Shown here piece by piece: positions 1 through 8,453 of a DNA stretch of 64,000 bases. The DNA is taken from positions 682,001-746,000 of the forward strand of contig CAWDDB010000008.1 of NCBI GenBank assembly GCA_963800975.1, in the 5' to 3' direction. Source of the stretch: JALYGY01 sp963800975 (GTDB lineage: Bacteria > Actinomycetota > Rubrobacteria > Rubrobacterales > Rubrobacteraceae). A program made the position numbers and the translations under genes. Every line of letters starts with the position of its first letter. Within the stretch, counting starts at the first letter, position 1. The notes below the pieces were generated by a model. It saw nothing but the letters and a program-made list of their open reading frames with translations. It had not been told where the DNA came from and ran no database searches.

Positions 1-115
1 CCGAGCCGTGCGACCAGATCTCCCCCATCGGCCCGGTATCGCTTTCTTCGAGCACGCGGTTTAGGGCCGCGTAGAACCGCTCGGAGGCCTGCCTGACCTC
101 GTCCTCTGCCGCCAT
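1..115 (-). CDS. SnoaL/NTF2-like protein, N-terminal part only
   Basis: The gene runs off the left edge and only the first 38 residues are visible (MAAEDEVRQASERF, then GPMGEIWSHG). Acidic residues, an aromatic-rich first helix and a WSHG-type turn are typical of the DUF4440/SnoaL-like cone fold, a family of small-molecule binding or isomerase-like proteins. The ATG at 115 is preceded by an AGGAGAG ribosome binding site, which fixes the start. The catalytic half lies outside the window, so no substrate can be proposed. Confidence 0.7.
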   Translation of the reverse strand, partial: MAAEDEVRQASERFYAALNRVLEESDTGPMGEIWSHGS

Positions 116-263
116 GATGTGTCTCTCCTTTCCTCTTTTCTGACACCCTAACGGGTGCCAACCTTTCTGCCACCAAGCAGTCTACGCGCGTAAGCAAGGG
201 TGATGCATCCCCTATATGGGCTAGAAACGTATCTCTTGCGAACTTCTCAGAACCCCGTACAGG

Positions 264-306
264 CGAAGTTCGCAGAACACATATTCCACGCACTCGGGTG
301 AATAGG
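264..306 (+). repeat. Dispersed GGTGAATA repeat, copy 1
   Basis: The copy reads GAAGTTCGCAGAAC, a short spacer, then CCACGCACTCGGGTGAATAG. It matches the family consensus ACTTCCGAGAAC-N10-GCACTTCGGTGAATAGGG found in eleven other intergenic places up to 42 kb. A GC hairpin follows at 370-395. Function unknown. Confidence 0.7.
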
Positions 307-369
307 GCGAGATGTGGGGACACGCCCAGGGAGTTGTGCGATAATGCACAAGAAGGAGGCGCACAAGAA

Positions 370-395
370 GGAGGCCCGGAACTAACAGGGCCTCC
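370..395. terminator. GC-rich hairpin downstream of repeat copy 1
   Basis: GGAGGCCC and GGGCCTCC form an eight-base-pair stem around a ten-base loop. There is no T-run, so termination is not certain. Similar hairpins follow copies 6, 8 and 9 of the dispersed repeat, suggesting repeat and hairpin belong together. Confidence 0.4.
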
Positions 396-419
396 CCAGG
401 ACGTAATTGTCGCTAGGCG

Positions 420-545
420 TTGGTTAGTTGCGGCGGTTACGGCGGCGCTTACGCCGGCGGCAACGCCTGCGCTTCTGGACCGTGTTTCTACGGCTGCAGC
501 GCCTCCTTCTCAACCTGTCGGTTCCCATCTCTTCACCCCCTTTAA
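420..545 (+). CDS. Possible 41-residue Cys/Gly-rich peptide
   Basis: A TTG start would give a 41-residue peptide rich in glycine, with five cysteines (including ACASGPCFYGC), ending CRFPSLHPL before TAA. No clear ribosome binding site is seen. Its ending is repeated almost exactly in a second Cys-rich open frame 215 bp downstream. It could be a small metal-binding or secreted peptide, or a decayed repeat. I do not recognise the family. Confidence 0.3.
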   Translation: MVSCGGYGGAYAGGNACASGPCFYGCSASFSTCRFPSLHPL

Positions 546-601
546 GAGCGTAACGGCTCGTCGCTCCCATCGGCCAGCGAAAGCGGTAGCAGGCGCGATA
601 G

Positions 602-814
602 CAGCACGTTCACCGCGCGGCCCTAGTAAGGCCCGCCCGGCGCCTGACCCCTAATTACGGCGGTTGCGGCGGCGGCAACGGCGTTGACAACGCCTGCGGT
701 CCCTGCGGTCGTTCCTGCGGCGACAGCGTCTGCTGCACCTGCGGTTCCTGCGATCGGTTTCCATCTCTTCACCCCCTTTCCGCATCTACTCCCTTTCCAT
801 GCGGGCCTGCATAG
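602..814 (+). other. Cys/Gly-rich open frame without a start, twin of the preceding peptide
   Basis: This frame has no ATG, GTG or TTG start but encodes NYGGCGGGNGVDNACG, then CGPCGRSCGDSVCC and CGSCDRFPSLHPL. The cysteine spacing and the CDRFPSLHPL tail echo the peptide at 420-545, and the DNA under the tail is nearly identical. It looks like a diverged tandem duplicate that has lost its start, or one exon-like repeat of a larger ancestral gene. Confidence 0.3.
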
Positions 815-1102
815 ACCCGCCGATGGGCGCAAAGGTGGCACCTCCCCTGTTGGCTCCTCACATTCCCATGTAACTACTCGCACTTCCCATGTTAACGTCT
901 CGCATCATCCGGATCAACCTACTACGGTTGCATAAGGGCTACCAGGAGTCGCCGATACGACGCCGCTAGCCTAGGCTCCGCCCCACCCCAAGCAAGCCAG
1001 GACCGCCACGGAAGTGGTGCCTACCGAGGGGTATTATGAGGAAGACGTGCTCCCCCTACGGGCATGCACCCCTGCCCAGCTTCGCTAGCACCGGTGCCGA
1101 AC

Positions 1103-1369
1103 CTAGACCAGATTAGCCCTGGCGCGTTCCTCCGTCGCGTCCGCCCACTCCACCACCGCCTCATCCGGCACGTACAAGTCCATCCCTCGAACGTTGCCGC
1201 TCGCGCTCCAGGTAACCAGCACTTTCTTGACGGGGAGACGTTGGATATGGATGACCCACCCGCGATGTATGCGGCCCGCGGAGTCGTACGCCGGTACCGC
1301 ATCACCTACCTCGATGTCCTTCGCAAGTTTCAAGCTTCGTGGACCCTTCTTCGGAACCGCCACCACCAT
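1103..1369 (-). CDS. Hypothetical 88-residue protein
   Basis: The chosen ATG gives MVVAVPKKGPRSLKLAKDIE, then a stretch with KKVLVTWSASG and a C-terminus DEAVVEWADATEE. GC-rich third codon positions and balanced amino acid use support coding. No ribosome binding site is evident before this ATG, and a longer form from 1435 is possible but has poor composition. No family recognised. Confidence 0.5.
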   Translation of the reverse strand: MVVAVPKKGPRSLKLAKDIEVGDAVPAYDSAGRIHRGWVIHIQRLPVKKVLVTWSASGNVRGMDLYVPDEAVVEWADATEERARANLV

Positions 1370-1457
1370 TGATATGCGCCGACCGTGGCCCCGAAATACA
1401 CCATTCCTGCCGGAGCACCACGACCTCGGTCCCATGCGTTAGGACCGGGGCTACGCG

Positions 1458-1498
1458 GACTTCCGAGAACGCGCCTTCTAGGTATTTCGGTGAATAGA
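1458..1498 (+). repeat. Dispersed GGTGAATA repeat, copy 2
   Basis: GGACTTCCGAGAACGCGCC followed by TTCTAGGTATTTCGGTGAAT. This copy and copy 10 (28088) also share their upstream flank (GGGGCTACGCGG versus GGGCTATGCGGG), so these two are the closest relatives in the family. Confidence 0.75.
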
Positions 1499-1525
1499 GA
1501 AGCAGGAGAGAGGAGAGCCGTTGTA

Positions 1526-1972
1526 CTAGGTTGGGCTGGCTTCTTCCCCTTGCCGTCTCGGCTCGGGCATGGCTCCCATCTGCTGCATCATGCCCAGATC
1601 GTCCCTTACCCCCCAGTGTTCCACGGCCTTGCCTTCTCTGAAGCGCACGAAGTGCATGTGGTCCTGTCTTACCGAGCGCCCGGTCGGGGGCATGCCCATC
1701 AGAGGCCCTTCGTGGGTACCGCTCATCGTCAAGCGCCCCGCTACGACGTCCCCCTCTGCGACCAACTCCTCGATGGTGAAGTGCAGATCCGGGAAGGCGG
1801 TTCTCAGCATGATGGCTAGCCCTCGCATCGACTCGGGGCCGCGTTCCCTTCCGGGAGGGGCCTCGTGGTTAATGAAGTCTGGAGCGATCAGCTCATCCGC
1901 GACGGCGAGGTGCCCTTGGTTCAACAGTTCCTCGTAGGTACGGCGGAATAGCGCCTTGTTCTCTTCCGACAC
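1526..1972 (-). CDS. SnoaL-like ester cyclase family protein
   Basis: The protein (about 149 aa) has the family pattern: EENKALFRRTYEELLNQG helix, IAPDFINHEAPPG, FPDLHFTIEELVAEGD, RLTMSGTHEGPLMGMPPTGR and a final acidic tail. Members of the SnoaL/ester cyclase group act on polyketides or are uncharacterised stress proteins. A GTG start at 1972 is chosen because GAGGAG lies six bases upstream. The upstream extension to 2050 has no ribosome binding site. The specific substrate is not deducible. Confidence 0.8.
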   Translation of the reverse strand: MSEENKALFRRTYEELLNQGHLAVADELIAPDFINHEAPPGRERGPESMRGLAIMLRTAFPDLHFTIEELVAEGDVVAGRLTMSGTHEGPLMGMPPTGRSVRQDHMHFVRFREGKAVEHWGVRDDLGMMQQMGAMPEPRRQGEEASPT

Positions 1973-2110
1973 GACATGCTCCTCGCGTTCTCGCGTTCCC
2001 ACAGACCATGATGCCATCTGAGAGAAGCCGAAGCGAACTTCGGAGAACATGGCGTCCCCAACGTTGGATGAAGAGGTATGAGGCTAGCGGTTGGTTCGCC
2101 ACTAGCCCCA

Positions 2111-2566
2111 TCAGCGAAGCCGCTTGCGCATGAAGACGCGCCGGTAGCCCCCGTCGAGCCCGCGCCCGGTCTCCTCGAAGCCCAGCCTGGCGTAGACGGC
2201 CAAGTTCTCGTGCATCTTCTCGTTGGTGTAGAGCCGTACCTCCGGCAGGCCGTACGCCGCGGCCTTCCCCTCCGCGAAGGTCACGAGCTCGCGTCCGAGG
2301 CCCCTCCCCTGGTGCCCGGGCGCGACGGCCACGTTGCCCAAGAACATATGGTCCTCGGCCGGACTGATCACCAGCACCCCGAGCACCTCCTCGCCCTCGG
2401 CCAACACCCACACCTCGCCGGTCCGGATGAGGGCGGCGTAGTCCTCGAGCATCGGCGCTGGCTCCTTGCCGATGCGCTCGACGTAACTCGCGTAGGCCGC
2501 ACGCACCAGGTCGCGGATCGCCGCGGCGTCACCCGGTTCGGCCGGTCGTATGCTCCTGTCCGCCAT
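2111..2566 (-). CDS. GNAT family N-acetyltransferase
   Basis: The protein has the GNAT acetyl-CoA site: VAVAPGHQGRGLGRELV (motif A, Q/RxxGxG/A) around residues 80-96, followed by YTNEKMHENLAVYARLGFEE, the family's C-terminal helix and strand. The start ATG at 2566 follows AAGGA at five bases. A GTG at 2581 has no ribosome binding site. Substrate unknown; such proteins acetylate small amines or protein N-termini. Confidence 0.85.
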   Translation of the reverse strand: MADRSIRPAEPGDAAAIRDLVRAAYASYVERIGKEPAPMLEDYAALIRTGEVWVLAEGEEVLGVLVISPAEDHMFLGNVAVAPGHQGRGLGRELVTFAEGKAAAYGLPEVRLYTNEKMHENLAVYARLGFEETGRGLDGGYRRVFMRKRLR

Positions 2567-2627
2567 AACCTTCCTTTTCACAGAGCGATGTGCGAGGCCG
2601 GAAGGATGAACGACTGCTAGCGGCGAG

Positions 2628-2673
2628 GCAAATTCGGAGAACTCCTACCTTCCACGCACTCGGGTGAATAAAC
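2628..2673 (+). repeat. Dispersed GGTGAATA repeat, copy 3
   Basis: AATTCGGAGAAC, then CCTTCCACGCACTCGGGTG and AATAAAC. It sits between the divergent acetyltransferase and the ClpC gene. Its CCACGCACTC core is identical to copies 1 and, with one change, 4. Confidence 0.75.
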
Positions 2674-2878
2674 TCCCGTGAGGAAGAAGCGCGTTTCGGG
2701 GACCGGGTAAAGGGTAACGTATGTAACGAGGTGGGCTTGTGGCTCACCGAGGTGGGCGGGGTAAAGCGGAGCGCCGACCCGGGAGTTGGTTACGAAACGT
2801 CCGATCGGACCGTTAAGCGGGCACGGAGCACGACCTCCACCACGCCGGGCAGAGACCCTGAGAAGGAGGCAAAAGAAG

Positions 2879-5572
2879 ATGGCCACGAGGATGTGCGACG
2901 TCTGCGGGATCAGGCCGGCGGTCGTCACAGTGAGGCGGGTTGTTCCCGGGGAAGGCGAGAGGGTTGAGCACCTCTGCGAGATCCACGCCGCGGAGGCAGG
3001 GGTCGGGCGTTCGACCTTTGGGGGCAGCTCTCCCCTGGGGGGCGGAAGTCTCTTCGACGACTTCTTCGACAGGTTCTTCGACGAGGAACCCCGTGGGTCT
3101 CCCCGCGGGTCTCCCAGCGGGGGCGGGGTAGTCCCCCGGAGGCAGGCAGAACAGGTGGACATAACCCAGTTCTTTAACGACTCCACGGCGGAACTATTGC
3201 AGCGTGCGGCCGGGCAAGCCGTCGAGTGGGGCAACCTAGACCTGAGTAGCGAGCACCTCCTTTATGCGGCGCTCGAAGACAACGTGGTGCGGCGCGTGCT
3301 CGAAGGAGCGGAGGCAGACCCCGAAGCGATCCGGGCCCAGCTCGAGGAGGAGGCCGATAAAGGCGGGCGCACCGACGTCACCCCCTCCCTGGCCCCCGAT
3401 GCCAAGCGGGCGCTCTTGGCCGCCTACGAGGAGTCGCAGGCTCTGGGCTCCTCCTACATAGGCCCCGAGCATGTCCTGCTTGCGCTGGCGAGAGATGACG
3501 AATCGGAGGCCGGCGACCTGTTGGGTCGTTTCGGGCTCTCGCACACGAGGCTCAGGGGGGCCGTGATGCGCGGGGTAGACACCGCCACGGGCGCCGCCCG
3601 CGAGCCGGCGAGCTCCATCCCTACCCTCGACGAGTTCAGCCGCGACCTAACCCAGATGGCCAGAGAGGGAAAGCTAGATCCCGTCATCGGGCGCGCCGAG
3701 GAGGTCGAGACCACCATCGAGATCCTCTCCAGGCGCACCAAGAACAACCCCGTCCTCATCGGGGACCCCGGGGTCGGCAAGACCGCCATCGTGGAGGGCC
3801 TCGCCCAGAGGATCGTAAACGACGAGGTGCCGGAGACCTTGGTCGACAGGAGGGTCCTCGCCCTGGACCTCTCCGGGCTGGTGGCAGGCACCCAGTACCG
3901 CGGCCAGTTCGAAGAGCGTCTCAAGAAGGTCATCGACGAGGCGAGCGAGAACCCCGAGGGGCAGATACTCTTTATCGACGAGCTGCACACGGTGGTGGGC
4001 GCGGGCGCGGCTGAAGGGTCGATGGACGCCTCCAACATGCTGAAACCCGCTTTGGCGCGGGGCGAGCTCCACGTCGTCGGGGCGACCACCGTCGACGAGT
4101 ACCGTAAGAACATAGAGAAAGATGCGGCCCTTGAGCGCCGCTTCCAGCCGGTCCTGGTGGGCGAGCCCTCCGTGGACGACACGATAGACATCCTCAGGGG
4201 CCTCAAAGACCGCTACGAGGCCCACCACCGCGTGAAGATAACGGAGGAGGCCATCGTCGCCGCAGCGGAGCTCTCGGACCGCTACGTCACCGACCGCTAC
4301 CTCCCCGACAAGGCCATAGACCTCATGGACCAGGCTTCGGCGAGGGTGCGCTTGCGGTCCAAGACCAAGCCGCAGGACACCAGGGACCTCGAGGGGGAGG
4401 CCAAGCGCCTGCAGCGCGAGAAGGACCAGGCTGTGGCCAACGAGGACTTCGAGATGGCCCGCAACCTAAGAGACGAGATCGCCGGGCTGCAGGGAGAACT
4501 CGAAGAGGTCAGAGGCGGGCGCAGGCCCGTGGCCGAGGTCACCGCGGAGGACATAGCCGAGGTCGTCAGCAGGGCCACGGGCATCCCCGTCTCGCAGCTC
4601 ACCGAGGAGGAGCGCGAGCGGCTCATGCGCCTGGAGGAGCAGTTGCACGAGAGGGTGGTGGGCCAGGACGAGGCCGTCACGGCCGTTGCCGAGGCCATCC
4701 GCAGGGCAAGGGCCGGACTCTCGGACCCCAACCGCCCGATCGGCTCCTTCCTGTTCTTGGGTCCCACGGGCGTCGGCAAGACCGAACTAGCCCGAACTTT
4801 GGCCGAGGCGCTCTTCGGGGACGAGGCGGCGATGGTGCGCATAGACATGAGCGAGTTCCAGGAGCGGCACACCGTGAGCCGCCTGGTGGGGGCCCCTCCC
4901 GGTTACGTGGGCTACGAGGAGGCCGGCCAGCTAACCGAGAGCGTCAGGAGGAGGCCGTATACGGTGCTGCTCCTGGACGAGATAGAGAAGGCCCACCCCG
5001 ACGTGTTCAACATCCTCCTACAGCTCCTCGACGACGGGCGCCTGACGGACGCGCAGGGCCGGACGGTGGACTTCAAGCAGACGGTGATCATCATGACCTC
5101 CAACATGGGCGCACAGAGGATACAGGCCCACGCCCGGCGTGATGAGTCCTTCGAGGAGCTCAAGGACGACATGATGCAGATCCTCAAAAACACCCTTCGC
5201 CCCGAGTTCGTCAACCGCATAGACGAGGTCATCGTCTTCCGCTCCCTCGGCAAGGAGCAGATAGGCGAGATCGCTCGCCTCCTGCTCGACCGGACGACGA
5301 GGCGCCTGAGGGCCCAGGGCATAGAGGTCGAGTTCACCGAAGGGGCGGTCGGGCTGATAGGCGAAGAGGGCTTCGACCCCGAGTTCGGGGCGAGGCCCTT
5401 GAGGCGTACGATACAGCGGCGGGTGGACAACGAGTTGGCCAGCATGGTCCTCTCGGGCTCCTTGGATCCCGGCGACAGGGTGGTTGTCGGCGCTGATGGC
5501 GAAGCAGGCGGACTCACCTTCGAGGTCGTCGCGGGGGCGACCGCGGCGGAGCCCCCGGGCGAGGGAGGATGA
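2879..5572 (+). CDS. clpC: ClpC-type ATP-dependent protease ATPase subunit with N-terminal zinc finger
   Basis: This 897-residue Hsp100 unfoldase feeds proteins to the ClpP protease. The first 37 residues carry CDVC and CEIH (CxxC...CxxH), a zinc-finger-like module resembling that of ClpE or McsA, followed by a flexible Gly/Ser/Asp stretch. Then come a Clp N-domain, the first AAA module (GDPGVGKT near residue 295, FIDELHT near 365), a UVR-like coiled segment near 515-545, and the second AAA module (GPTGVGKT near 627, sensor region SNMGAQ). The ATG at 2879 follows AAGGAGG. An earlier start at 2786 lacks a ribosome binding site. ClpC proper usually lacks the zinc finger, so naming is approximate. 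No HAIR or CIRCE operator was seen upstream. Confidence 0.9.
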   Translation: MATRMCDVCGIRPAVVTVRRVVPGEGERVEHLCEIHAAEAGVGRSTFGGSSPLGGGSLFDDFFDRFFDEEPRGSPRGSPSGGGVVPRRQAEQVDITQFFNDSTAELLQRAAGQAVEWGNLDLSSEHLLYAALEDNVVRRVLEGAEADPEAIRAQLEEEADKGGRTDVTPSLAPDAKRALLAAYEESQALGSSYIGPEHVLLALARDDESEAGDLLGRFGLSHTRLRGAVMRGVDTATGAAREPASSIPTLDEFSRDLTQMAREGKLDPVIGRAEEVETTIEILSRRTKNNPVLIGDPGVGKTAIVEGLAQRIVNDEVPETLVDRRVLALDLSGLVAGTQYRGQFEERLKKVIDEASENPEGQILFIDELHTVVGAGAAEGSMDASNMLKPALARGELHVVGATTVDEYRKNIEKDAALERRFQPVLVGEPSVDDTIDILRGLKDRYEAHHRVKITEEAIVAAAELSDRYVTDRYLPDKAIDLMDQASARVRLRSKTKPQDTRDLEGEAKRLQREKDQAVANEDFEMARNLRDEIAGLQGELEEVRGGRRPVAEVTAEDIAEVVSRATGIPVSQLTEEERERLMRLEEQLHERVVGQDEAVTAVAEAIRRARAGLSDPNRPIGSFLFLGPTGVGKTELARTLAEALFGDEAAMVRIDMSEFQERHTVSRLVGAPPGYVGYEEAGQLTESVRRRPYTVLLLDEIEKAHPDVFNILLQLLDDGRLTDAQGRTVDFKQTVIIMTSNMGAQRIQAHARRDESFEELKDDMMQILKNTLRPEFVNRIDEVIVFRSLGKEQIGEIARLLLDRTTRRLRAQGIEVEFTEGAVGLIGEEGFDPEFGARPLRRTIQRRVDNELASMVLSGSLDPGDRVVVGADGEAGGLTFEVVAGATAAEPPGEGG

Positions 5573-5852
5573 GCGACGGGCTAGCGAGCCGCCAAGGGCG
5601 GAAGAAGGCACCCGGGAGTCGGCGGCCACGAAGGTCTGCAAGCTGGGTTAGGAGAACGCGAAAGAAACGTAGGCTGGGCAGGGGCCACCTGGGCGTCTGG
5701 GGCCCCACGGACCACGAGTTCCGACCGGGAGCGGGCCGCCGGTCGACGCGGAAAAGAGGAGCTCTGGACTGTAACTGCCTCCTACCTAGTCGTGGCCTCC
5801 TCCCGCTCCTTCACACCCGTACTTCGCGAGATGGACGCGGCCAAAAAGCGCT

Positions 5853-5896
5853 GAACTTCTGAGAACCTCCTCATTCCACGCACTCTGGTGAATAAA
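5853..5896 (+). repeat. Dispersed GGTGAATA repeat, copy 4
   Basis: GAACTTCTGAGAACCTCC, then CATTCCACGCACTCTGGTG and AATAAAA. It lies in the 412-bp gap between clpC and the next gene, in the same orientation as both. Confidence 0.75.
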
Positions 5897-5984
5897 ACCG
5901 AGATCAAAGCGGGGTTGGTGGAGGCGGGGTCCAACGTTTGATGCTATCCGTGCCGGGTAAGCAGTGAGGAGATGGGGGGCGCCA

Positions 5985-7160
5985 ATGGCCGACGAAACGC
6001 GTGCGTCTATTCCTAACGGGGTCCGAACGACTCGGCCCACGCGCGCCGGCTCGGTGGCTCTGGGGCTCATACCAGCTCCCGACACCCCCGAGAAGATCGC
6101 CAACGAGATCGCACAAGAGCTCCCCGACCTCCTCGGCAGGCGCGTCGACAACAGCGTGTTCTGGGACGTCTCGGTCGTCGTGGACCCCCTGACCGGCAGC
6201 GAGCGCGACGCCCCCGAGATACTCGACATCTGCCGCGAGCGGATGCTCGAGAATGGCTGGGACCTCGCGCTCTTCCTGACCGATCTACCAGTCTACAGGG
6301 ACGGACGTCTCGTCGCGGCGGACGTGAGCGTACAGCGACATGTCGCGGGGCTCTCGCTGCCGGCCTTGGGAGCTACGCGGCTGCGCCAAAGGGCGCGGGA
6401 GGCCACCCTCCAGCTCGTGGGCGAGCTGTACGCGAGGACAAAGGAGCAAGGAGGGGACGATCCTCCCAGGCGAGGTCCGCAGTCGGCCCGGTTCGTGGGC
6501 CCCTTCCGAAGGGTCGATCCACCCGACGAGGACATGAAGGAGATGGACGTCGACGCCCGCTTCGCCGCCACGGGGCCGCTCGGGCACATGAGGCTCTGGT
6601 CGGGGATGGTCTTGGCAAACCGCCCCTGGAAGATGCTTCCCGCCTTCAAGGGGGCCATAGCCGCGGCCTTCGCCACGGGCGCCTACGCGTTGGTGATCAC
6701 CACCCTCTGGCTGCTGGCCGACTCCGTGGGTTGGGCGCGTCTACTGCTGTTGATGGTCACGGCGATCGTGGCGATGGTCGCCTGGATCATCGTGGCCCAC
6801 CACCTGTGGGAGCGCCCCGAGGACCAGGATCAACAAAAGTGGACGGCGCTCTACAACGGGGTGACCGTACTGACCATAACGGTGGCGGTGCTCTCCGCCT
6901 ACACTATCCTCTTCGCCCTCATCTTCGTCGCGGCGTGGGTGTTCGTGCCGGGCGACTTCTTCCAGACCATCCTCAAGCACCCGGTAGGCTTCGGGGAGTA
7001 CCTGACGCTCTCCTGGCTTGCGGCCTCCCTGGCGACGGTGGCTGGAGCTCTGGGGGCCAGCCTGGAGGACGAGGACACGGTGCGCGAGGCAGCCTACGGC
7101 TACCGGCAGAGGCGCCGCTCCCAGGCGAACGACCGCGAGGACAGCCCGGATGGTTCGTGA
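5985..7160 (+). CDS. Hypothetical protein with soluble N-terminus and membrane C-terminal half
   Basis: About 391 residues. The first 200 are soluble and hydrophilic (IANEIAQELPDLLG, CRERMLENGWDLALFLTDLP). The rest holds four to five hydrophobic helices beginning near residue 212 (AFKGAIAAAFATGAYALV, LLLLMVTAIVAMVAWIIV, VLTITVAVLSAYTILFAL, LAASLATVAGALGASL). The ATG at 5985 is preferred over GTG at 5964 because GAGGAG lies between them. It is followed 50 bp later by an AI-2E-type permease in the same direction, suggesting joint transcription. I do not recognise a named family. Confidence 0.75.
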   Translation: MADETRASIPNGVRTTRPTRAGSVALGLIPAPDTPEKIANEIAQELPDLLGRRVDNSVFWDVSVVVDPLTGSERDAPEILDICRERMLENGWDLALFLTDLPVYRDGRLVAADVSVQRHVAGLSLPALGATRLRQRAREATLQLVGELYARTKEQGGDDPPRRGPQSARFVGPFRRVDPPDEDMKEMDVDARFAATGPLGHMRLWSGMVLANRPWKMLPAFKGAIAAAFATGAYALVITTLWLLADSVGWARLLLLMVTAIVAMVAWIIVAHHLWERPEDQDQQKWTALYNGVTVLTITVAVLSAYTILFALIFVAAWVFVPGDFFQTILKHPVGFGEYLTLSWLAASLATVAGALGASLEDEDTVREAAYGYRQRRRSQANDREDSPDGS

Positions 7161-7210
7161 AGATGGCGCCCTATGCTCCGTCACGGTGCGCAGGTACAGT
7201 GAGTTAGACG

Positions 7211-8329
7211 ATGGGTAGAACTCGGAGCACAAGCGCGACGTATCTGGACCGCGGCCTTCTGCGCGCGGTGCTGCTAGCCTTCGCCCTGTTTTTGGCCTAC
7301 CGTTTCCTGGCGCAGGTCGCGACGATGGTGCTCCTGCTCGCAGCCGCGCTGCTCCTCGCCGTGATCTTATCGGCGCCCCTCGAGGCTTTGCACCGGCGAA
7401 ACGTCTCCAGGTCCCTGGCCGCCGCCCTCATCGTCCTGAGTACGCTCGCCGTCCTCGGCCTGGCTGGCTACCTGCTCTTGCCCGCCCTCACGAGGCAGGC
7501 CTCCCAGCTCGCCTCGGACCTGCCCAGCGCGCTCACGCAGCTCGTCGAGCGGGCGAGGGAACTCGCACGGGGCTACGGGTTCCAGGTGGGCGGCGGAGGC
7601 GGGTTCTCTGCGTCCACCTTCTCGAACGCGGCAGGCCAGGTGCTCGGCGGAGCGTTGGGGCTTTTCGGCAGCCTAGCGTCCCTATTCACTGCCGTGCTGA
7701 TCTTGACCATAGTGCCAATCTACCTGGCGGCACAGCCCGAGCCCGCGGTCGGGTGGTTCATCAGGTTCTTCCCGCCCGATCGCAGGGACAGGGTCCGGGA
7801 GGTCCTCTCGAAGGTCCGCTCCGGCCTGCTCCTGTGGCTCAAGGGCCGGATCGCGGACATGGCCATCGTCGGCATACTCTCGACGGTCGCTCTTTACCTC
7901 ATAGGCGTCCCCGGGGCGCTCTTCCTGGGCATCCTATCCGGGTTGCTGGCGTTCGTGCCGCTCGTCGGGTCGATCGTATCGGCCATCCCGCCGCTCCTGC
8001 TGGCCTTCGTCGTGGGTCCGACAACCGTCCTGTGGGTCCTTGTGGCCTACGTGGCCATCCAGCAGATCGAGGGCAATTTGGTGGAGCCGTTGATCATGCA
8101 GAAGACCGCATCGTTGCACCCGGCGGCCGTGGTGACGGTCGTGACCGTTTTGGGCGCGGCCTTCGGCGTGCTGGGCAGCATCCTGGCCGTCCCGTCGGCC
8201 ATCGTGGCCGCGATCTTGGCCGAAGAGCTGTGGTTCAAGCGGCTCGAAGAGGCGAAGAACGAACCGGATAGGGACGCGGGAAACGACGGAACACCGGAGG
8301 AACCTCGCCAAGCAGTCGGGGACGCATAA
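7211..8329 (+). CDS. AI-2E family transporter (PerM-like permease)
   Basis: This 372-residue membrane protein has the layout of the AI-2E/PerM family: three N-terminal helices, a soluble amphipathic middle (LASDLPSALTQLVERARELA), then helices with LWLKGRIADMAIVGILSTVA, ALFLGILSGLLAFVPLVG and the EGNLVEPLIM signature. Family members export autoinducer-2 or other solutes, or act as sodium/proton antiporters, and the substrate cannot be told from sequence. A second paralogue lies at 34172-35248. Confidence 0.85.
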   Translation: MGRTRSTSATYLDRGLLRAVLLAFALFLAYRFLAQVATMVLLLAAALLLAVILSAPLEALHRRNVSRSLAAALIVLSTLAVLGLAGYLLLPALTRQASQLASDLPSALTQLVERARELARGYGFQVGGGGGFSASTFSNAAGQVLGGALGLFGSLASLFTAVLILTIVPIYLAAQPEPAVGWFIRFFPPDRRDRVREVLSKVRSGLLLWLKGRIADMAIVGILSTVALYLIGVPGALFLGILSGLLAFVPLVGSIVSAIPPLLLAFVVGPTTVLWVLVAYVAIQQIEGNLVEPLIMQKTASLHPAAVVTVVTVLGAAFGVLGSILAVPSAIVAAILAEELWFKRLEEAKNEPDRDAGNDGTPEEPRQAVGDA

Positions 8330-8410
8330 GCCAACCAACCTCGCAGTCGATGGTCTCGCCAAACGTCCCAGACTTAACGGCGAGGTTTCCTTCCGAAAAC
8401 CCCCTCAAGG

Positions 8411-8453
8411 CGAAGGTCGCAAAAGGCCCGTCTACGACGTTGGGTGAATAAGG
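8411..8453 (+). repeat. Dispersed GGTGAATA repeat, copy 5
   Basis: CGAAGGTCGCAAAAGGCCCG, then TCTACGACGTTGGGTGAATA. A diverged copy that sits exactly between the converging permease and AraC genes and ends at the AraC stop codon. Confidence 0.6.

Noticed and set aside
298..654. Plus-strand frame of 118 codons at the left end
   Set aside because: Composition is low quality, there is no ribosome binding site, and it crosses repeat copy 1, the hairpin and the Cys-rich frame.
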